A stretch of DNA of 56,771 nt from Chloroflexota bacterium (GTDB lineage: Bacteria; Chloroflexota; Dehalococcoidia; JACPEP01), in the NCBI GenBank assembly GCA_016183425.1, contig JACPEP010000029.1:1-56771 (forward strand). Reading direction: 5' to 3'. The notes under the pieces were generated by a model. That model worked only from the letters and a program-made list of their open reading frames with translations. It did no database searches and was not told where the DNA came from. The position numbers were made by a program, and so were the translations under genes. This document shows, in pieces, positions 19,668-30,456 of the stretch (positions within the stretch are counted from its first letter, which is position 1; each line of letters starts with the position of its first letter).

Positions 19668-20784
19668 CAACGAAGGTTCTATCTACAAGCGGGCGGACGG
19701 CCTATGGGCGGGGGCCATAACCCTCCCTGGTGGCAAGCGAAAGGTGGTTTACGGCAAGAGCCGTCAAGGGGTGGGGGAGGCATTGATAGCGGCCTTGAGG
19801 GATGTCCAGTTAGGTATCCTCCTCCCCACTGCCGATGCTAGACAAACGCTAGGGCAGTTCCTTACCCACTGGCTAGAGGAGGTAGTGAAGCCGAATCTAC
19901 GCCCCAAGACCTACGTCACTTATCGGGATGTCTGTCATTTGCACATCATTCCTGCCCTGGGGAGCCGTCGCCTTACCAAGCTGTCTCCACAAGAGCTAAT
20001 CACCTTCTACCACGCCGAGCTTGAACAGGGCTTCTCCCCCCGCATGGTGGGCCATATTCACCGAGTGCTACACCGTAGCTTGGAGGACGCCGTTAGGTGG
20101 CAACTCATACCCCGCAACGTCTGCGGTCTGGTGGATTCGCCCCGTGTTTCCAAGGTGGAGATGAAGGCCCTTAATGCGGAAGAGGCGAGACGCTTTCTGG
20201 AAGCCGCTCAGGGGGAGCCTATGGAGGCCCTTTTTGTCCTGGCCCTGACAACGGGTATGCGCCAAGGGGAACTCCTGGGCCTCAAATGGGCGGATATGGA
20301 TATGATCCAGGGCATCATCCACGTCCGGCGCTCACTGGCCCGCATCACTGGCAAGGGCTTCGTGGAGCAAGAACCTAAGACGGCCAAAGGGCGTCGCACA
20401 ATCTCCCTCACCCCAATGGCTACGCAAGCTCTTCAAGAGTACCGTCGCCGCCAGTTGGAAGCCCGCCTTCTGGCGGGGGGTGAATGGGAAGATCGTAACC
20501 TGGTCTTCTGTAACGCCTTGGGGCGGCCAATGGAAGTCACCAACTTGATACGCCGCCACTTTCATCCCTTGCTGAAGAAAGCGGGGCTTCCGAGGGTTCG
20601 CTTCCACGACTTGAGGCATTCATGCGCTAGCTTGCTTTTGAGCATGAACGCCCACCCGAAGGTAGTTCAGGAGTTACTAGGCCATAGCACCATCTCCGTC
20701 ACTATGGACACCTACTCCCATACCGTCCCCAGCCTTCAGGTTGAGGCGGTGAACGGCCTGGATAAGCTCCTGAGAGGCCGTTAA
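19651..20784 (+). CDS. tyrosine recombinase/integrase
   Basis: Integrase of 377 residues. There is an N-terminal AP2-like arm-binding part (SIYKRADGLWAGAITLPGGKRKVVYGKS), a SAM-like core-binding domain (about 65-165), and a catalytic domain with Arg in TTGMRQGELLGLKW, H-D-L-R-H, LLGHSTISVTMDTY and the nucleophile Tyr in DTYSH. GTG 19651 follows GAGGAG; the open frame upstream only extends into the previous gene. It ends about 100 bases before tRNA-Arg, the usual place for an integrase whose attachment site is that tRNA. Confidence 0.93.
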   Translation: MARRSNNEGSIYKRADGLWAGAITLPGGKRKVVYGKSRQGVGEALIAALRDVQLGILLPTADARQTLGQFLTHWLEEVVKPNLRPKTYVTYRDVCHLHIIPALGSRRLTKLSPQELITFYHAELEQGFSPRMVGHIHRVLHRSLEDAVRWQLIPRNVCGLVDSPRVSKVEMKALNAEEARRFLEAAQGEPMEALFVLALTTGMRQGELLGLKWADMDMIQGIIHVRRSLARITGKGFVEQEPKTAKGRRTISLTPMATQALQEYRRRQLEARLLAGGEWEDRNLVFCNALGRPMEVTNLIRRHFHPLLKKAGLPRVRFHDLRHSCASLLLSMNAHPKVVQELLGHSTISVTMDTYSHTVPSLQVEAVNGLDKLLRGR

Positions 20785-20799
20785 AAGTGGTTTTTGCAT

Positions 20800-20823
20800 C
20801 CCGTTGCTACATCCGTTGCTACA
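20800..20823 (+). repeat. tandem 12-bp repeat, candidate integrase arm sites (right)
   Basis: CCCGTTGCTACA followed by TCCGTTGCTACA, just after the integrase stop and 59 bases before the right att copy. It matches the pair at 14676-14699. Confidence 0.55.
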
Positions 20824-20882
20824 AAAAGGCCAACATTGTGAAGAAAGGGAACAAAGTTGGGATGTTTTAGGTTTGAAGAACA

Positions 20883-20925
20883 GCGCGCCCAGAGGGATTC
20901 GAACCCCCGACCCTCGGTTCCGAAG
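20883..20925 (-). repeat. att copy at the right end, inside tRNA-Arg
   Basis: 43 bases identical to 14530-14572. This copy is part of the intact tRNA gene, so integration kept a working tRNA at this end. Confidence 0.9.
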
Positions 20926-20956
20926 ACCGATGCTCTATCCGCTGAGCTATGAGCGC
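20884..20956 (-). tRNA. tRNA-Arg (anticodon UCG)
   Basis: A 73-base cloverleaf on the minus strand. The acceptor is GCGCTCA/TGGGCGC with one G-T pair, the D stem is GCTC/GAGC, the anticodon stem is TCGGT/ACCGA around loop CTTCGGA (anticodon TCG), and the T arm contains TTCGAAT. CCA is not encoded. It is the integration target of the adjacent element. Confidence 0.95.
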
Positions 20957-20965
20957 ATCTAAAGG

Positions 20966-21682
20966 CTAGTCGGTGACGTGGAGCTCCAATTGTTTCGCAG
21001 CGTAGGCAATGACCCGACTTGCAAAAGGCATGGGTTGTTTCCCCAGATTGACTACCATGTCGTAGTAGTCGGGGTCATTAACATCTACGCCATAGAACTT
21101 GCGGTAGTAGGCCATTCTCTCCTCGGCCCGTTTCTGAATGAGACGCTGGGCAGCGCCCTGACTCAAACCTTCGGCGCTCATGGTGCGCCGAATCCTGTCC
21201 GCCATGGGTGCCACCACCCGCACATGAAGGGATCTGGGATAGTCTCTTAAAATGATGTTTGATGCTCGCCCCATGATAACCACTCGGCCCGTGGCCGCCA
21301 GCTCTCGAATGATACTCTGGCAGGCCTGCAAGCAGCGGACGTCGTCCACAGCCTGCTCGGCAGAGGCAAGGGGCTGGCCCATCTCACCATAGCTTCGAGA
21401 TAGCAGTATCTCTAGCCCGGTAGGCTCCAGAAACGGGTCTCCCGCTGAGCCAGCGGCGGCTGATTTCTCTAGGAAGGCTTGCAACAGACCGGAAAGGCGC
21501 TCGCCAAGGGTAGTGGGGCGTTCATCCCGCTTTTCCACCGCCTCCACAGAAGTCCCCAGCTTCTGAGCGGCGGCAACCAGGATCTCTCGATCCACATAGT
21601 CTACACCCAGGATCTGGGCTACCTCTCTCCCCAGATCGGCAGCTTCGCTTCCATATTGTCCGACCACGGTCACCACGGGCAT
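20966..21682 (-). CDS. cytidylate kinase-like protein
   Basis: 238 residues. MPVVTVVGQYGSEAADLGREVAQILGVDYVD is a modified P-loop of the 'cytidylate kinase 2' family, with YVDREIL and a later VVIMGRASNIIL-R-D-Y-P-R-SLHVRVVAP that matches the family core; the LID region (RIRRTMSAEGLSQGAAQRLIQKR) is basic. These proteins are distant relatives of CMP kinase and their substrate is often unproven. It is encoded head to tail with the tRNA and rpiB-like gene. Confidence 0.75.
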   Translation of the reverse strand: MPVVTVVGQYGSEAADLGREVAQILGVDYVDREILVAAAQKLGTSVEAVEKRDERPTTLGERLSGLLQAFLEKSAAAGSAGDPFLEPTGLEILLSRSYGEMGQPLASAEQAVDDVRCLQACQSIIRELAATGRVVIMGRASNIILRDYPRSLHVRVVAPMADRIRRTMSAEGLSQGAAQRLIQKRAEERMAYYRKFYGVDVNDPDYYDMVVNLGKQPMPFASRVIAYAAKQLELHVTD

Positions 21683-21731
21683 TTCTCCACCTCCTTGACC
21701 TTCAGAGCCACATCAAAAACCGGTTCTCGCC

Positions 21732-22193
21732 TCAGGCAGTAGCTGGTTGGTTCCGGTGCTGCGCCTCCAATTGGGCGATACGAGCCACGTTGAGAGCGTC
21801 ATCCCCACCACCATAGGGAGTGGAGAACCAAGCTTCCAGAATCTCCTCCGCCACTGCCAGGGAGGTAAGACGCAGACTTATGACCAGGACGTTGGCATGG
21901 TTCCACCGGCGGGCTCCCTGGGCGGTGGCAGCATCGGTGCACAGGGCAGCCCTGATACCAGGGACCTTGTTGGCGGCAATACTTACCCCCGTCCCTGTCC
22001 AGCAGAAAAGTATCCCTTCCTCACACTCACCCCCAGCTACCTTTGCGGCCACCTGGTACCCTACTTCGGGCCAAGCTTCGTTGCCCCCGGCCAGGGCTCC
22101 GTAGGGGGAAACCTCCCACCCTCGCTCCTTCAGCCAATGAACAACCCTATCAGTAAGGGCAGTGGCCTCATCACTTCCCACAGCTATATGCAT
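21732..22193 (-). CDS. RpiB/LacA/LacB-family sugar-phosphate isomerase (divergent)
   Basis: 153 residues with the RpiB fold: MHIAVGSDEATAL at the start, the catalytic-Cys loop ILFCWTGTGVSIAANKVPGIRAA and NVLVISLRLTS. Two usual features differ: the early D-H pair is D-E, and the active-site His of E. coli RpiB (R-Q-H-N-D-T-N) is replaced in A-R-R-W-N-H-A-N. This points to a subfamily with a different substrate or mechanism from ribose-5-phosphate isomerase, so no gene symbol is given. It has its own likely promoter. Confidence 0.78.
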   Translation of the reverse strand: MHIAVGSDEATALTDRVVHWLKERGWEVSPYGALAGGNEAWPEVGYQVAAKVAGGECEEGILFCWTGTGVSIAANKVPGIRAALCTDAATAQGARRWNHANVLVISLRLTSLAVAEEILEAWFSTPYGGGDDALNVARIAQLEAQHRNQPATA

Positions 22194-22228
22194 CGCCCTT
22201 GGCCTCTATTACAATACCTTTTCGGATT

Positions 22229-22258
22229 AATATGACACAAGGTAGGTAAGCCTGTCAA
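22229..22258 (-). promoter_or_regulatory. promoter for the RpiB-like gene
   Basis: TTGACA at 22253-22258 and CATATT at 22229-22234 with an 18-base spacer, on the minus strand. The start would be about 30 bases before the ATG at 22193. The -10 box is only 4 of 6. Confidence 0.5.
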
Positions 22259-22284
22259 GGTAAACTTACTGTACCCTTCAACCT

Positions 22285-23346
22285 TTACTGGAAGCGAGCC
22301 AGGCGCTCCTTCAGATAGTCGATGGTAGCCACCGGGGAGGGATCTACTCCGTTGAGCAACGCCAGGTAGTAGCTAACGAAGTCCCCCAGCATCACGGCGG
22401 ACATCATCTGGCTCAGGGGATTCCTCCCATCCACCGTAGTCAGATGGCTCTCTATTCCTTCCTTCTCCAGCAAATCTTGGGTCACTTGATAGCGGGCCAG
22501 GAGACGGTGATGAAGGGAGAGAGTATGGAGGAGGACGACTATTATGTGTTCCTTAACCTGGGATGGCAGGGGGTAACCCACCACAGAATTGTGGTTCAGT
22601 TCGGGCAGGGTTTCGTAAAAAGCCCATACCTTGCTGTTTTCGTTGAGCTGGGTCTTCCAGCGGTGGGCCACCTGGGCAAGAAAGCCGGCGCCGTATACTA
22701 CCACCAGCCGCCCCTGGAGACGGAGGGCCATTTGCTTGGCCGGATTGTCCACTATAGGAATGTCCGGACTAAGACGAGGTGATAGTCGTTTCAAGGTAGC
22801 CACCATGTCGGTTACCCCTCGGCCCCGGGAAGGTAACAAACCGAGGCGCTGACACAAAGCCAGGAGACAAGTGAAGGTGAAGCCCAGGGTGTTTCTGGGC
22901 TCGGCTTCCCGGTCTATCAAGAGAGTGGGAATGCTTCTAGCTTGAGCCAGAAGGCGGAGTTTACCGCCTCCGGCAATCACCAGCTTCTTGGCTCCCCCAT
23001 TCAAGGTTTGCGAAAAGGCATCCAGGGTTTCCTCCGTGTTGCCGGAGTAGCTGGAGGCGATGACCAGGGTGTTGTCATCCACAAGGGCAGGTAGCCCGTA
23101 GTCCCGGTGAATGAGGAAAGGGATTTTCCCCTCCAGGGGAATGAGACTGCCCACGAGGTCGCCGCCCATGGCGGAGCCACCCATGCCCAATAGCAGCACT
23201 TTGTTTACCGTGGAGTAATCAGGCGGAAGGGGAAATTCCATGCCCCGTCGCCACCCGGCACGGCACTGCTCAGGGAGAGACTGGATGCGGGAAAGCATAT
23301 GGGAGGGGTCTAGCTGGCGGCAAGCGGCCACATCATCCAGCGTCAC
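22285..23346 (-). CDS. bifunctional phosphoglucose/phosphomannose isomerase
   Basis: 353 residues. Two SIS sugar-isomerase domains: VLLLGMGGSAMGGDLVGSL and VIASSYSGNTEETLDAF (SIS 1), and VVYGAGFLAQVAHRWKTQLNENSK with ELNHNSVVG (SIS 2). The E-L-N-H-N motif is typical of the archaeal-type bifunctional PGI/PMI, which interconverts glucose-6-P, fructose-6-P and mannose-6-P. Its start overlaps the phosphomannomutase-like gene by four bases, so the pair would feed mannose-1-phosphate to the GDP-sugar genes upstream. Confidence 0.9.
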   Translation of the reverse strand: MTLDDVAACRQLDPSHMLSRIQSLPEQCRAGWRRGMEFPLPPDYSTVNKVLLLGMGGSAMGGDLVGSLIPLEGKIPFLIHRDYGLPALVDDNTLVIASSYSGNTEETLDAFSQTLNGGAKKLVIAGGGKLRLLAQARSIPTLLIDREAEPRNTLGFTFTCLLALCQRLGLLPSRGRGVTDMVATLKRLSPRLSPDIPIVDNPAKQMALRLQGRLVVVYGAGFLAQVAHRWKTQLNENSKVWAFYETLPELNHNSVVGYPLPSQVKEHIIVVLLHTLSLHHRLLARYQVTQDLLEKEGIESHLTTVDGRNPLSQMMSAVMLGDFVSYYLALLNGVDPSPVATIDYLKERLARFQ

Positions 23347-24773
23347 AGGCCCACCGTCTCCCGCCCCGCCGCCAAGAGTCGGCGCACTCCCTCCATGCTA
23401 TCCGCCTCAGCATAAATGCGAAGAAGCGGCTCCGTCCCCGAAAAGCGGATGAGGAGCCAGGAGCCATCCGGCAACGTAAAACGAAAACCATCCTGGGTGT
23501 CCACGTCCTTCACCGGCACATCCCCTATGGTCCCCCGAAGCCCCCTTTCCGCCACCCGTTGCTGAATCCGCTCCCGTGCTTGGGCAGGGAACTCCAGGTC
23601 AATACGGTCATAGTGGTGGGGTCCCACTTTTTGATAGAGGTAATCTATTAGCTGAGAAGGGCTCTTCCCGCTACGGAGCATCAGATCCAGAAAATATAGG
23701 CCAGCCAAAATGCCATCTCGCTCCGGGATATGACCCCGAAAGCCGAAACCGCCGCTCTCCTCGCCACCGATGAGAGCATCTGTCTCCAGCATTTGGGGTC
23801 CGATGTACTTGAAACCCACTGCTGTCTCACAGACAGGGACTTGAAAGAGCTCGCCCAAACGATGAATCATACTGGTGGTGGTAACGGACTTGACCAAAGC
23901 GCCCCTCTGGTGACGGAATTCTAAAAGGTATAAAGCCAGGAGGGCAAAGACCTGGAGCTGCGTAATGAACTGCCCATTTTCATCTACAATACCGATGCGG
24001 TCGGCATCGCCGTCGGTGGCCAGGCCAACGTGGGCCTTATCTTGGGCCACCAGCTGGGATAGCTCCCCCAGGTTCTGAGTGATGGGCTCCGGCCGCTGCA
24101 AGCCAGGGAAAAGGGGGTTGCGTTGGCTGTGGATTTCAACGACCTGGGTGCTGCCTCCCCCCAAAAGGCGGGCCAGGTAGCCAGCACCGGCGCCGTACAT
24201 GGAGTCCACGGCCACTTTCTGGCCGGCACGGCGCAGAAGGGGAAGGTCCACCAGTTGGGAGATGTGCTCCAGGTAAGATGGGGCGGGGTCGAAGTCTACC
24301 ACCAGGTGCCCCTGTACCCGAGAGAGGGGGACACTCTTGATGCTATTATCCTGGAGTATGACAGGAATATTTTCTTCCAGCTCGGCTACAACCTCAGGAG
24401 ATGCGCTGCCAGCGTACTCCGGCTTGTACTTAAAGCCATTCCAGAGGGCAGGGTTGTGGCTGGCAGTAATGATGATAGCTCCGGCGGCATTGGCTACCAG
24501 AATGCCGTAGCTTACCACCGGGGTGGGGGCGGGGCAGGGGCACAGAAAAACCTTTATATCATTGGCGGCCAGCACCTCCGCCGCGGCAGCGGCGAAGTGC
24601 TCTGAAGCGAAGCGAGTGTCGTAGCCCACCACCAACCCTCGGGACGCCAGGGCGTGTCGTTTCAAGTAGTTGGCGACGCTTTGGGTACAGACGCGGAGGT
24701 TGTGAAAGGTAAAATCATCTCCAATTACCCCTCTCCAACCATCGGTGCCGAACCTGATGGGGCTTCCCATCAT
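23343..24773 (-). CDS. phosphoglucomutase/phosphomannomutase
   Basis: 476 residues, alpha-D-phosphohexomutase family. It has the N-terminal IRFGTDGWRG, the phosphoserine loop IIITASHNPALWNG, the metal loop ATDGDADRIGIVDENG, the sugar loop GGEESGGFGFRGHIPERDG and the phosphate-binding RFSGTEPLLRIYAE. It probably makes mannose-1-phosphate (and glucose-1-phosphate). It overlaps the isomerase gene by four bases. Confidence 0.92.
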   Translation of the reverse strand: MMGSPIRFGTDGWRGVIGDDFTFHNLRVCTQSVANYLKRHALASRGLVVGYDTRFASEHFAAAAAEVLAANDIKVFLCPCPAPTPVVSYGILVANAAGAIIITASHNPALWNGFKYKPEYAGSASPEVVAELEENIPVILQDNSIKSVPLSRVQGHLVVDFDPAPSYLEHISQLVDLPLLRRAGQKVAVDSMYGAGAGYLARLLGGGSTQVVEIHSQRNPLFPGLQRPEPITQNLGELSQLVAQDKAHVGLATDGDADRIGIVDENGQFITQLQVFALLALYLLEFRHQRGALVKSVTTTSMIHRLGELFQVPVCETAVGFKYIGPQMLETDALIGGEESGGFGFRGHIPERDGILAGLYFLDLMLRSGKSPSQLIDYLYQKVGPHHYDRIDLEFPAQARERIQQRVAERGLRGTIGDVPVKDVDTQDGFRFTLPDGSWLLIRFSGTEPLLRIYAEADSMEGVRRLLAAGRETVGL

Positions 24774-24830
24774 TATTTATTCACCTCCCAACGCTCTCCC
24801 CTTTTAGATGGCCCCGGACGACTTTCGGCG

Positions 24831-25874
24831 CTACACTCTTTCCCGCCAATAGCTCAGCAGGTCTTTCAGCGTTTGAGTGAAGGGTATCTCAGGTCGCCAG
24901 CCGGTGAGCTGGGTGAACTTGGAAGCGTCGGCCAGGAGAAGCCTCACATCGGAGGGGCGGAAACGGGAGGGGTCAACCTTCACCTCCACCTGGACCTGAC
25001 TCATAGACAGCAATATATCCAGTAGATCTTTCACCTGGCGCGCTACCCCGCTGCCGATGTTGTAAACCTCCCCCGGTTCTCCCTTCTCCAGGACCAGCCA
25101 GTAGGCCCGGACAAAGTCCCGAACGTCTGTCCAGTCCCGCTGACTGGACAGGTCCCCCACCAGGATAACGGGTGACCTTAGCCCCTTCTCGATCTCCGCT
25201 ATCTGCTTGGCCAGATTGGAGGTGACGAAGACATGGCCGCGACGGGGACCCTCATGGTTGAAGCCTCTGGTTACAATGGCCTTTAAACCGTAGCTGCGGA
25301 AGTATTGCAGGGCCAGCATCTCCTGGGCCACCTTGCTAACGGCGTAGGGACTCATGGGACGCAGGGGGTTGCTCTCCTTGATGGGTACCTCGTTGGGGTA
25401 GGCCAGACCGTATTCCTCCGACGAGCCGGCGATGTGGATGAGGGGGTCAATGCCGGCCTCCCGTATCGCCTCCAGCAGGTTCACTTGGCCGATAATGTTG
25501 CGTTGGATAGTCTCTGCCGGCCCGGCCCAGGAACCAGGGACATAGCTTTGGGCCGCCAGGTGAAAGATACGATCCGGGCGGATGGCTCCTATCACCCGTT
25601 TCATGGCGTAGGGATCCATCATATCCCCTTCTACCAAGTTGACCTTCCCCGGATTGCCTTGCTCAGCGACTAGAGAGCGGAGGACCGCCACATCCGTAAC
25701 GGTGCTCCCCTCGCCAATGATATTCAATCGGCCCGCCCTCTTGATGTCCTCCAGGTTGTCCATGCGGCTGCGCCAGCGGTAAGTACCGTAAACCTCCACG
25801 TTGTCTCTGGTCAACAGGTAATCCGCCAGGTGGCTCCCCGTCATACCAGTGATGCCAGTGATAAGAACACGCAC
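24831..25874 (-). CDS. gmd: GDP-mannose 4,6-dehydratase
   Basis: Extended short-chain dehydrogenase, 347 residues. The NADP-binding loop GITGMTGSHLADYLL, HLAAQSYVPGSW, the S-S-E-E-Y-G catalytic region, Y-A-V-S-K, and RGFNHEGPRRGHVFVTSNLAKQ with SQRDWTDVRDFVRAYW are the GMD hallmarks. It converts GDP-mannose to GDP-4-keto-6-deoxymannose. It is flanked by the guanylyltransferase and the mutase on the same strand. Confidence 0.88.
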   Translation of the reverse strand: MRVLITGITGMTGSHLADYLLTRDNVEVYGTYRWRSRMDNLEDIKRAGRLNIIGEGSTVTDVAVLRSLVAEQGNPGKVNLVEGDMMDPYAMKRVIGAIRPDRIFHLAAQSYVPGSWAGPAETIQRNIIGQVNLLEAIREAGIDPLIHIAGSSEEYGLAYPNEVPIKESNPLRPMSPYAVSKVAQEMLALQYFRSYGLKAIVTRGFNHEGPRRGHVFVTSNLAKQIAEIEKGLRSPVILVGDLSSQRDWTDVRDFVRAYWLVLEKGEPGEVYNIGSGVARQVKDLLDILLSMSQVQVEVKVDPSRFRPSDVRLLLADASKFTQLTGWRPEIPFTQTLKDLLSYWRERV

Positions 25875-25902
25875 TTATCTAAGCTCCTTCTGTCACTTCT
25901 GC

Positions 25903-27024
25903 TTAGTCCTGTCCTTGGGACACCTTCGGGCCCGTCCATATCTCCGGCCAGAGGCGGGTGCCCGACTCCACACGGCTACCCCTTTCCACGGTCACGCCAT
26001 CCCCTAAAACCGATCCTGCCTCTACCAGGGATCCCTTTTCAATGATACTACCCCGGCCAACGATGGAGCCTCGTATTATCGCCCCGTCCTTTACGGTAAC
26101 CTCCCGCCACAACACCGCCTCCTCTACCATCACCTGCTGGCCCAAACGACACCCTGGACCCAGAACCGCCGGTCCCCTGACATAGGCCTCTGCCCCTAAG
26201 ACACAGCCCTCTCCCAAGACTACCGGCCCGCTAACACGAGCAAGGGGACTAATTTCACACCCCTCTGCAAGCCAAAGGCCGTTTAGGGGGGACCGTCCTA
26301 GAGCGGGACAGAAGGTCCGGCCCTGCAATATGTCCCGGTTAAGAGCGAGATACTTCTCCGGTGTCCCGATATCTATCCAGTAGCCCTGGCTGGGGTAGCC
26401 ATAGACGGGCGCGCCCAGGCTTAACAAAAGGGGGAACAGCCCTTGTTCAAACATATAGAAAACACCTTTCGGAATGTGGCTCAGTATCTGGGGCTCTAAG
26501 AAATAGGCGCCCGCGTTAATTAGATTGGTGGTCACCTCCTCCCGAGGCGGCTTCTCCACAAAGCGAAGCACACGGCCCTCGCTACCTGTCTCCACCACTC
26601 CGTAGCGCGTTGGGTCATCCACAGGGGTGAGGGCGATGGTGACCATGGCTTTCTTCTCTCGATGAAAGGCCAGCATGGCGGTCAAATCCAGGTCGCTGAA
26701 GACATCTCCGTTGAGAACCAGGAAGGTCTCTCCGTCCAGATGGGAAGCTACATTCTGCACCGCCCCCGCCGTTCCCAGGGGTGTGTCCTCTACGATATAG
26801 GTCAGCTTAACCCCGAAAGCAAGACCATCGTTGAAGTGCGCCTGGATGGGACGAGGGAGATAGCCCAGAGCGAGAATTATGTCCCGGATTTGGTGGGCCT
26901 TCAGGTGCTCTATCATATGTTCCAGGAAGGGGCGATTGACCACCGGTACCATGGCCTTGGGAGTGTGGATGGTCATGGGTCGAAGGCGGGTTCCCTCTCC
27001 CCCCACTAAGATGACCGCCTTCAT
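25903..27024 (-). CDS. mannose-1-phosphate guanylyltransferase-type nucleotidyltransferase
   Basis: 373 residues. The N-terminal nucleotidyltransferase domain starts MKAVILVGGEGTRLRPMT with PKAMVPVVNRP, then LVLNGDVFSDLDL (metal-binding Asp), and EKPPREEV. The C-terminal part (about 250-360) is a left-handed beta-helix of hexapeptide repeats. The context with PMI, PMM, GMD and RMD makes GDP-mannose the most likely product, although the same fold also makes UDP- and dTDP-sugars. It overlaps the reductase gene by four bases. Confidence 0.85.
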   Translation of the reverse strand: MKAVILVGGEGTRLRPMTIHTPKAMVPVVNRPFLEHMIEHLKAHQIRDIILALGYLPRPIQAHFNDGLAFGVKLTYIVEDTPLGTAGAVQNVASHLDGETFLVLNGDVFSDLDLTAMLAFHREKKAMVTIALTPVDDPTRYGVVETGSEGRVLRFVEKPPREEVTTNLINAGAYFLEPQILSHIPKGVFYMFEQGLFPLLLSLGAPVYGYPSQGYWIDIGTPEKYLALNRDILQGRTFCPALGRSPLNGLWLAEGCEISPLARVSGPVVLGEGCVLGAEAYVRGPAVLGPGCRLGQQVMVEEAVLWREVTVKDGAIIRGSIVGRGSIIEKGSLVEAGSVLGDGVTVERGSRVESGTRLWPEIWTGPKVSQGQD

Positions 27025-27983
27025 CTCGTCTCCCGGGCCGTTTGCCGTCGCCAGTATTCCAGGATGTCACCCAGGGTCTGTTCTATGGCTATCTGGGGTT
27101 GCCAATCGGTAGCCTTTTGGAATCGGGAGTAATCGCAGGTGCCCGTGGACAAGGGGTCGATGGGCCGGGGAGTGTGGGGCTCCTGCTCAACAGAGATGGA
27201 TATTCGAGCCCGAGCGAGAAGGAAGTCAAGAATATTTCGGATAGAAATCTCCCGCCCCGAGCCTAGGTTGTATACCTCTCCGGGCTCGCCCCGGGTCAGA
27301 GCCAGATAGTAGCCGCGCACCACATCCCTAACATCGGTGAAATCTCGGCTGGCCTCCAAATTGGCTACCTGCACCACAGGGGGTCGGCGCCCCACCTCCG
27401 CCTCAGCTATCTGTTTGGCCAGGGAGGCGGCCACAAAGAAGGGCGCTTGCCGGGGGCCGATATGAGGGAAAGGGCGCAGGCGAAAACACCTCAATCCATG
27501 GCTCAGAAAATACTGGTAACCCATCATATCCTGAGCTATTTTGCTTACGCCATAAGGATTGATAGGACGCAACGGGTTGTTCTCCGTGACCGGACTTTCC
27601 TCCTTTTTCACAAGGCCATACTCCTCATTGGAGCCCAGTATGAGTATGCCCGGCTTGATTTCCGCCTCCACCACCGCTTGGAGAAGGTTAAGCTGGGCAA
27701 GCACATTGTTGATCATCGTACTTTCAGGGTCCTGCCAGGCACGGGTCACCGAAGCTTGGGCGGCCAGATGGAAGACAAGCTCCGGCCTTTCCTCCTGAAG
27801 TATTTCTACGGGCCTCTCTCGGGTAAGGTCCAGGGTATAAAGCGTGAGTCGATGGCGAATGTGGTCAATGTTATCAGTGGTGCCCCGGAGGATACCCAGA
27901 ACAGAGAGCCCTTCCTGCAACAAGTATTCTGCCAGGTGGCTACCGGCAAAACCAGCGATGCCTGTGATAAGAGCCTTCAACAA
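27021..27983 (-). CDS. GDP-6-deoxy-D-mannose (4-keto-6-deoxy) reductase, RMD type
   Basis: 320 residues, extended SDR. GIAGFAGSHLAEYLL is the nucleotide loop, LVFHLAAQASVTRAW and GSNEEYG with NPYGVSKIAQD the catalytic part, and RPFPHIGPRQAPFFVAASLAKQ matches the RMD group that makes GDP-D-rhamnose. It is the promoter-proximal gene of the set. GDP-D-rhamnose rather than GDP-L-fucose is inferred because no epimerase motif or fcl-like gene is present. Confidence 0.78.
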   Translation of the reverse strand: MLKALITGIAGFAGSHLAEYLLQEGLSVLGILRGTTDNIDHIRHRLTLYTLDLTRERPVEILQEERPELVFHLAAQASVTRAWQDPESTMINNVLAQLNLLQAVVEAEIKPGILILGSNEEYGLVKKEESPVTENNPLRPINPYGVSKIAQDMMGYQYFLSHGLRCFRLRPFPHIGPRQAPFFVAASLAKQIAEAEVGRRPPVVQVANLEASRDFTDVRDVVRGYYLALTRGEPGEVYNLGSGREISIRNILDFLLARARISISVEQEPHTPRPIDPLSTGTCDYSRFQKATDWQPQIAIEQTLGDILEYWRRQTARETR

Positions 27984-28013
27984 ATCTTACCCCGCAAACT
28001 TTCGTCCGCCATA

Positions 28014-28042
28014 ACTATACCTTATCTCTTTTCTGAGAACAA
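28014..28042 (-). promoter_or_regulatory. candidate promoter of the GDP-sugar operon
   Basis: TTGTTC (28037-28042) and TATAGT (28014-28019), 17 bases apart on the minus strand, about 30 bases before the first gene. The -10 box is good and the -35 box moderate. Confidence 0.45.
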
Positions 28043-28155
28043 GAACAGGGGTGGGGTGGGGCGCCGGTGCTCATCAGAGAATGATTCTTACACTGGCAGG
28101 CCTGGCTTACGGTGGAAGTGGCTTCTCACCAGGGGTGAATCTCTCTTTGGGGGGC

Positions 28156-30345
<2,190 letters not shown>

Positions 30346-30429
30346 TCACCCCTAAGAAAGTCTAAAGGCATTCTCAATAGAGCATCTCACATAAACCTAA
30401 GAGACCCTTCTCCGCGTCTGTCGGACATG

Positions 30430-30444
30430 TCCGCCTCTGGCGGA
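30430..30444. repeat. palindromic repeat TCCGCC-TCT-GGCGGA
   Basis: One copy of the short hairpin family that recurs through the window (31577, 33194, 42892, 44300, 49640, 55045). Here it is intergenic, between CDC48 and the Hsp20 gene. Confidence 0.7.
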
Positions 30445-30456
30445 TCAGGGTGACAG

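Larger units (their letters stand above)
14530..20925. mobile_element. 6.4-kb integrative element in tRNA-Arg(UCG)
   Basis: Two identical 43-bp direct repeats of the tRNA 3' half bound a block that holds a tyrosine integrase next to the tRNA, two excisionase-like HTH proteins, a replication protein, a TubC_N-like protein, a Com-like zinc ribbon and a lipoprotein. Flanking genes on both sides are housekeeping genes of other pathways. There are no capsid, tail or conjugation genes, so it is a small integrative plasmid or phage satellite rather than a complete prophage. Boundaries are set by the repeats and are good to a few bases. Confidence 0.88.
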
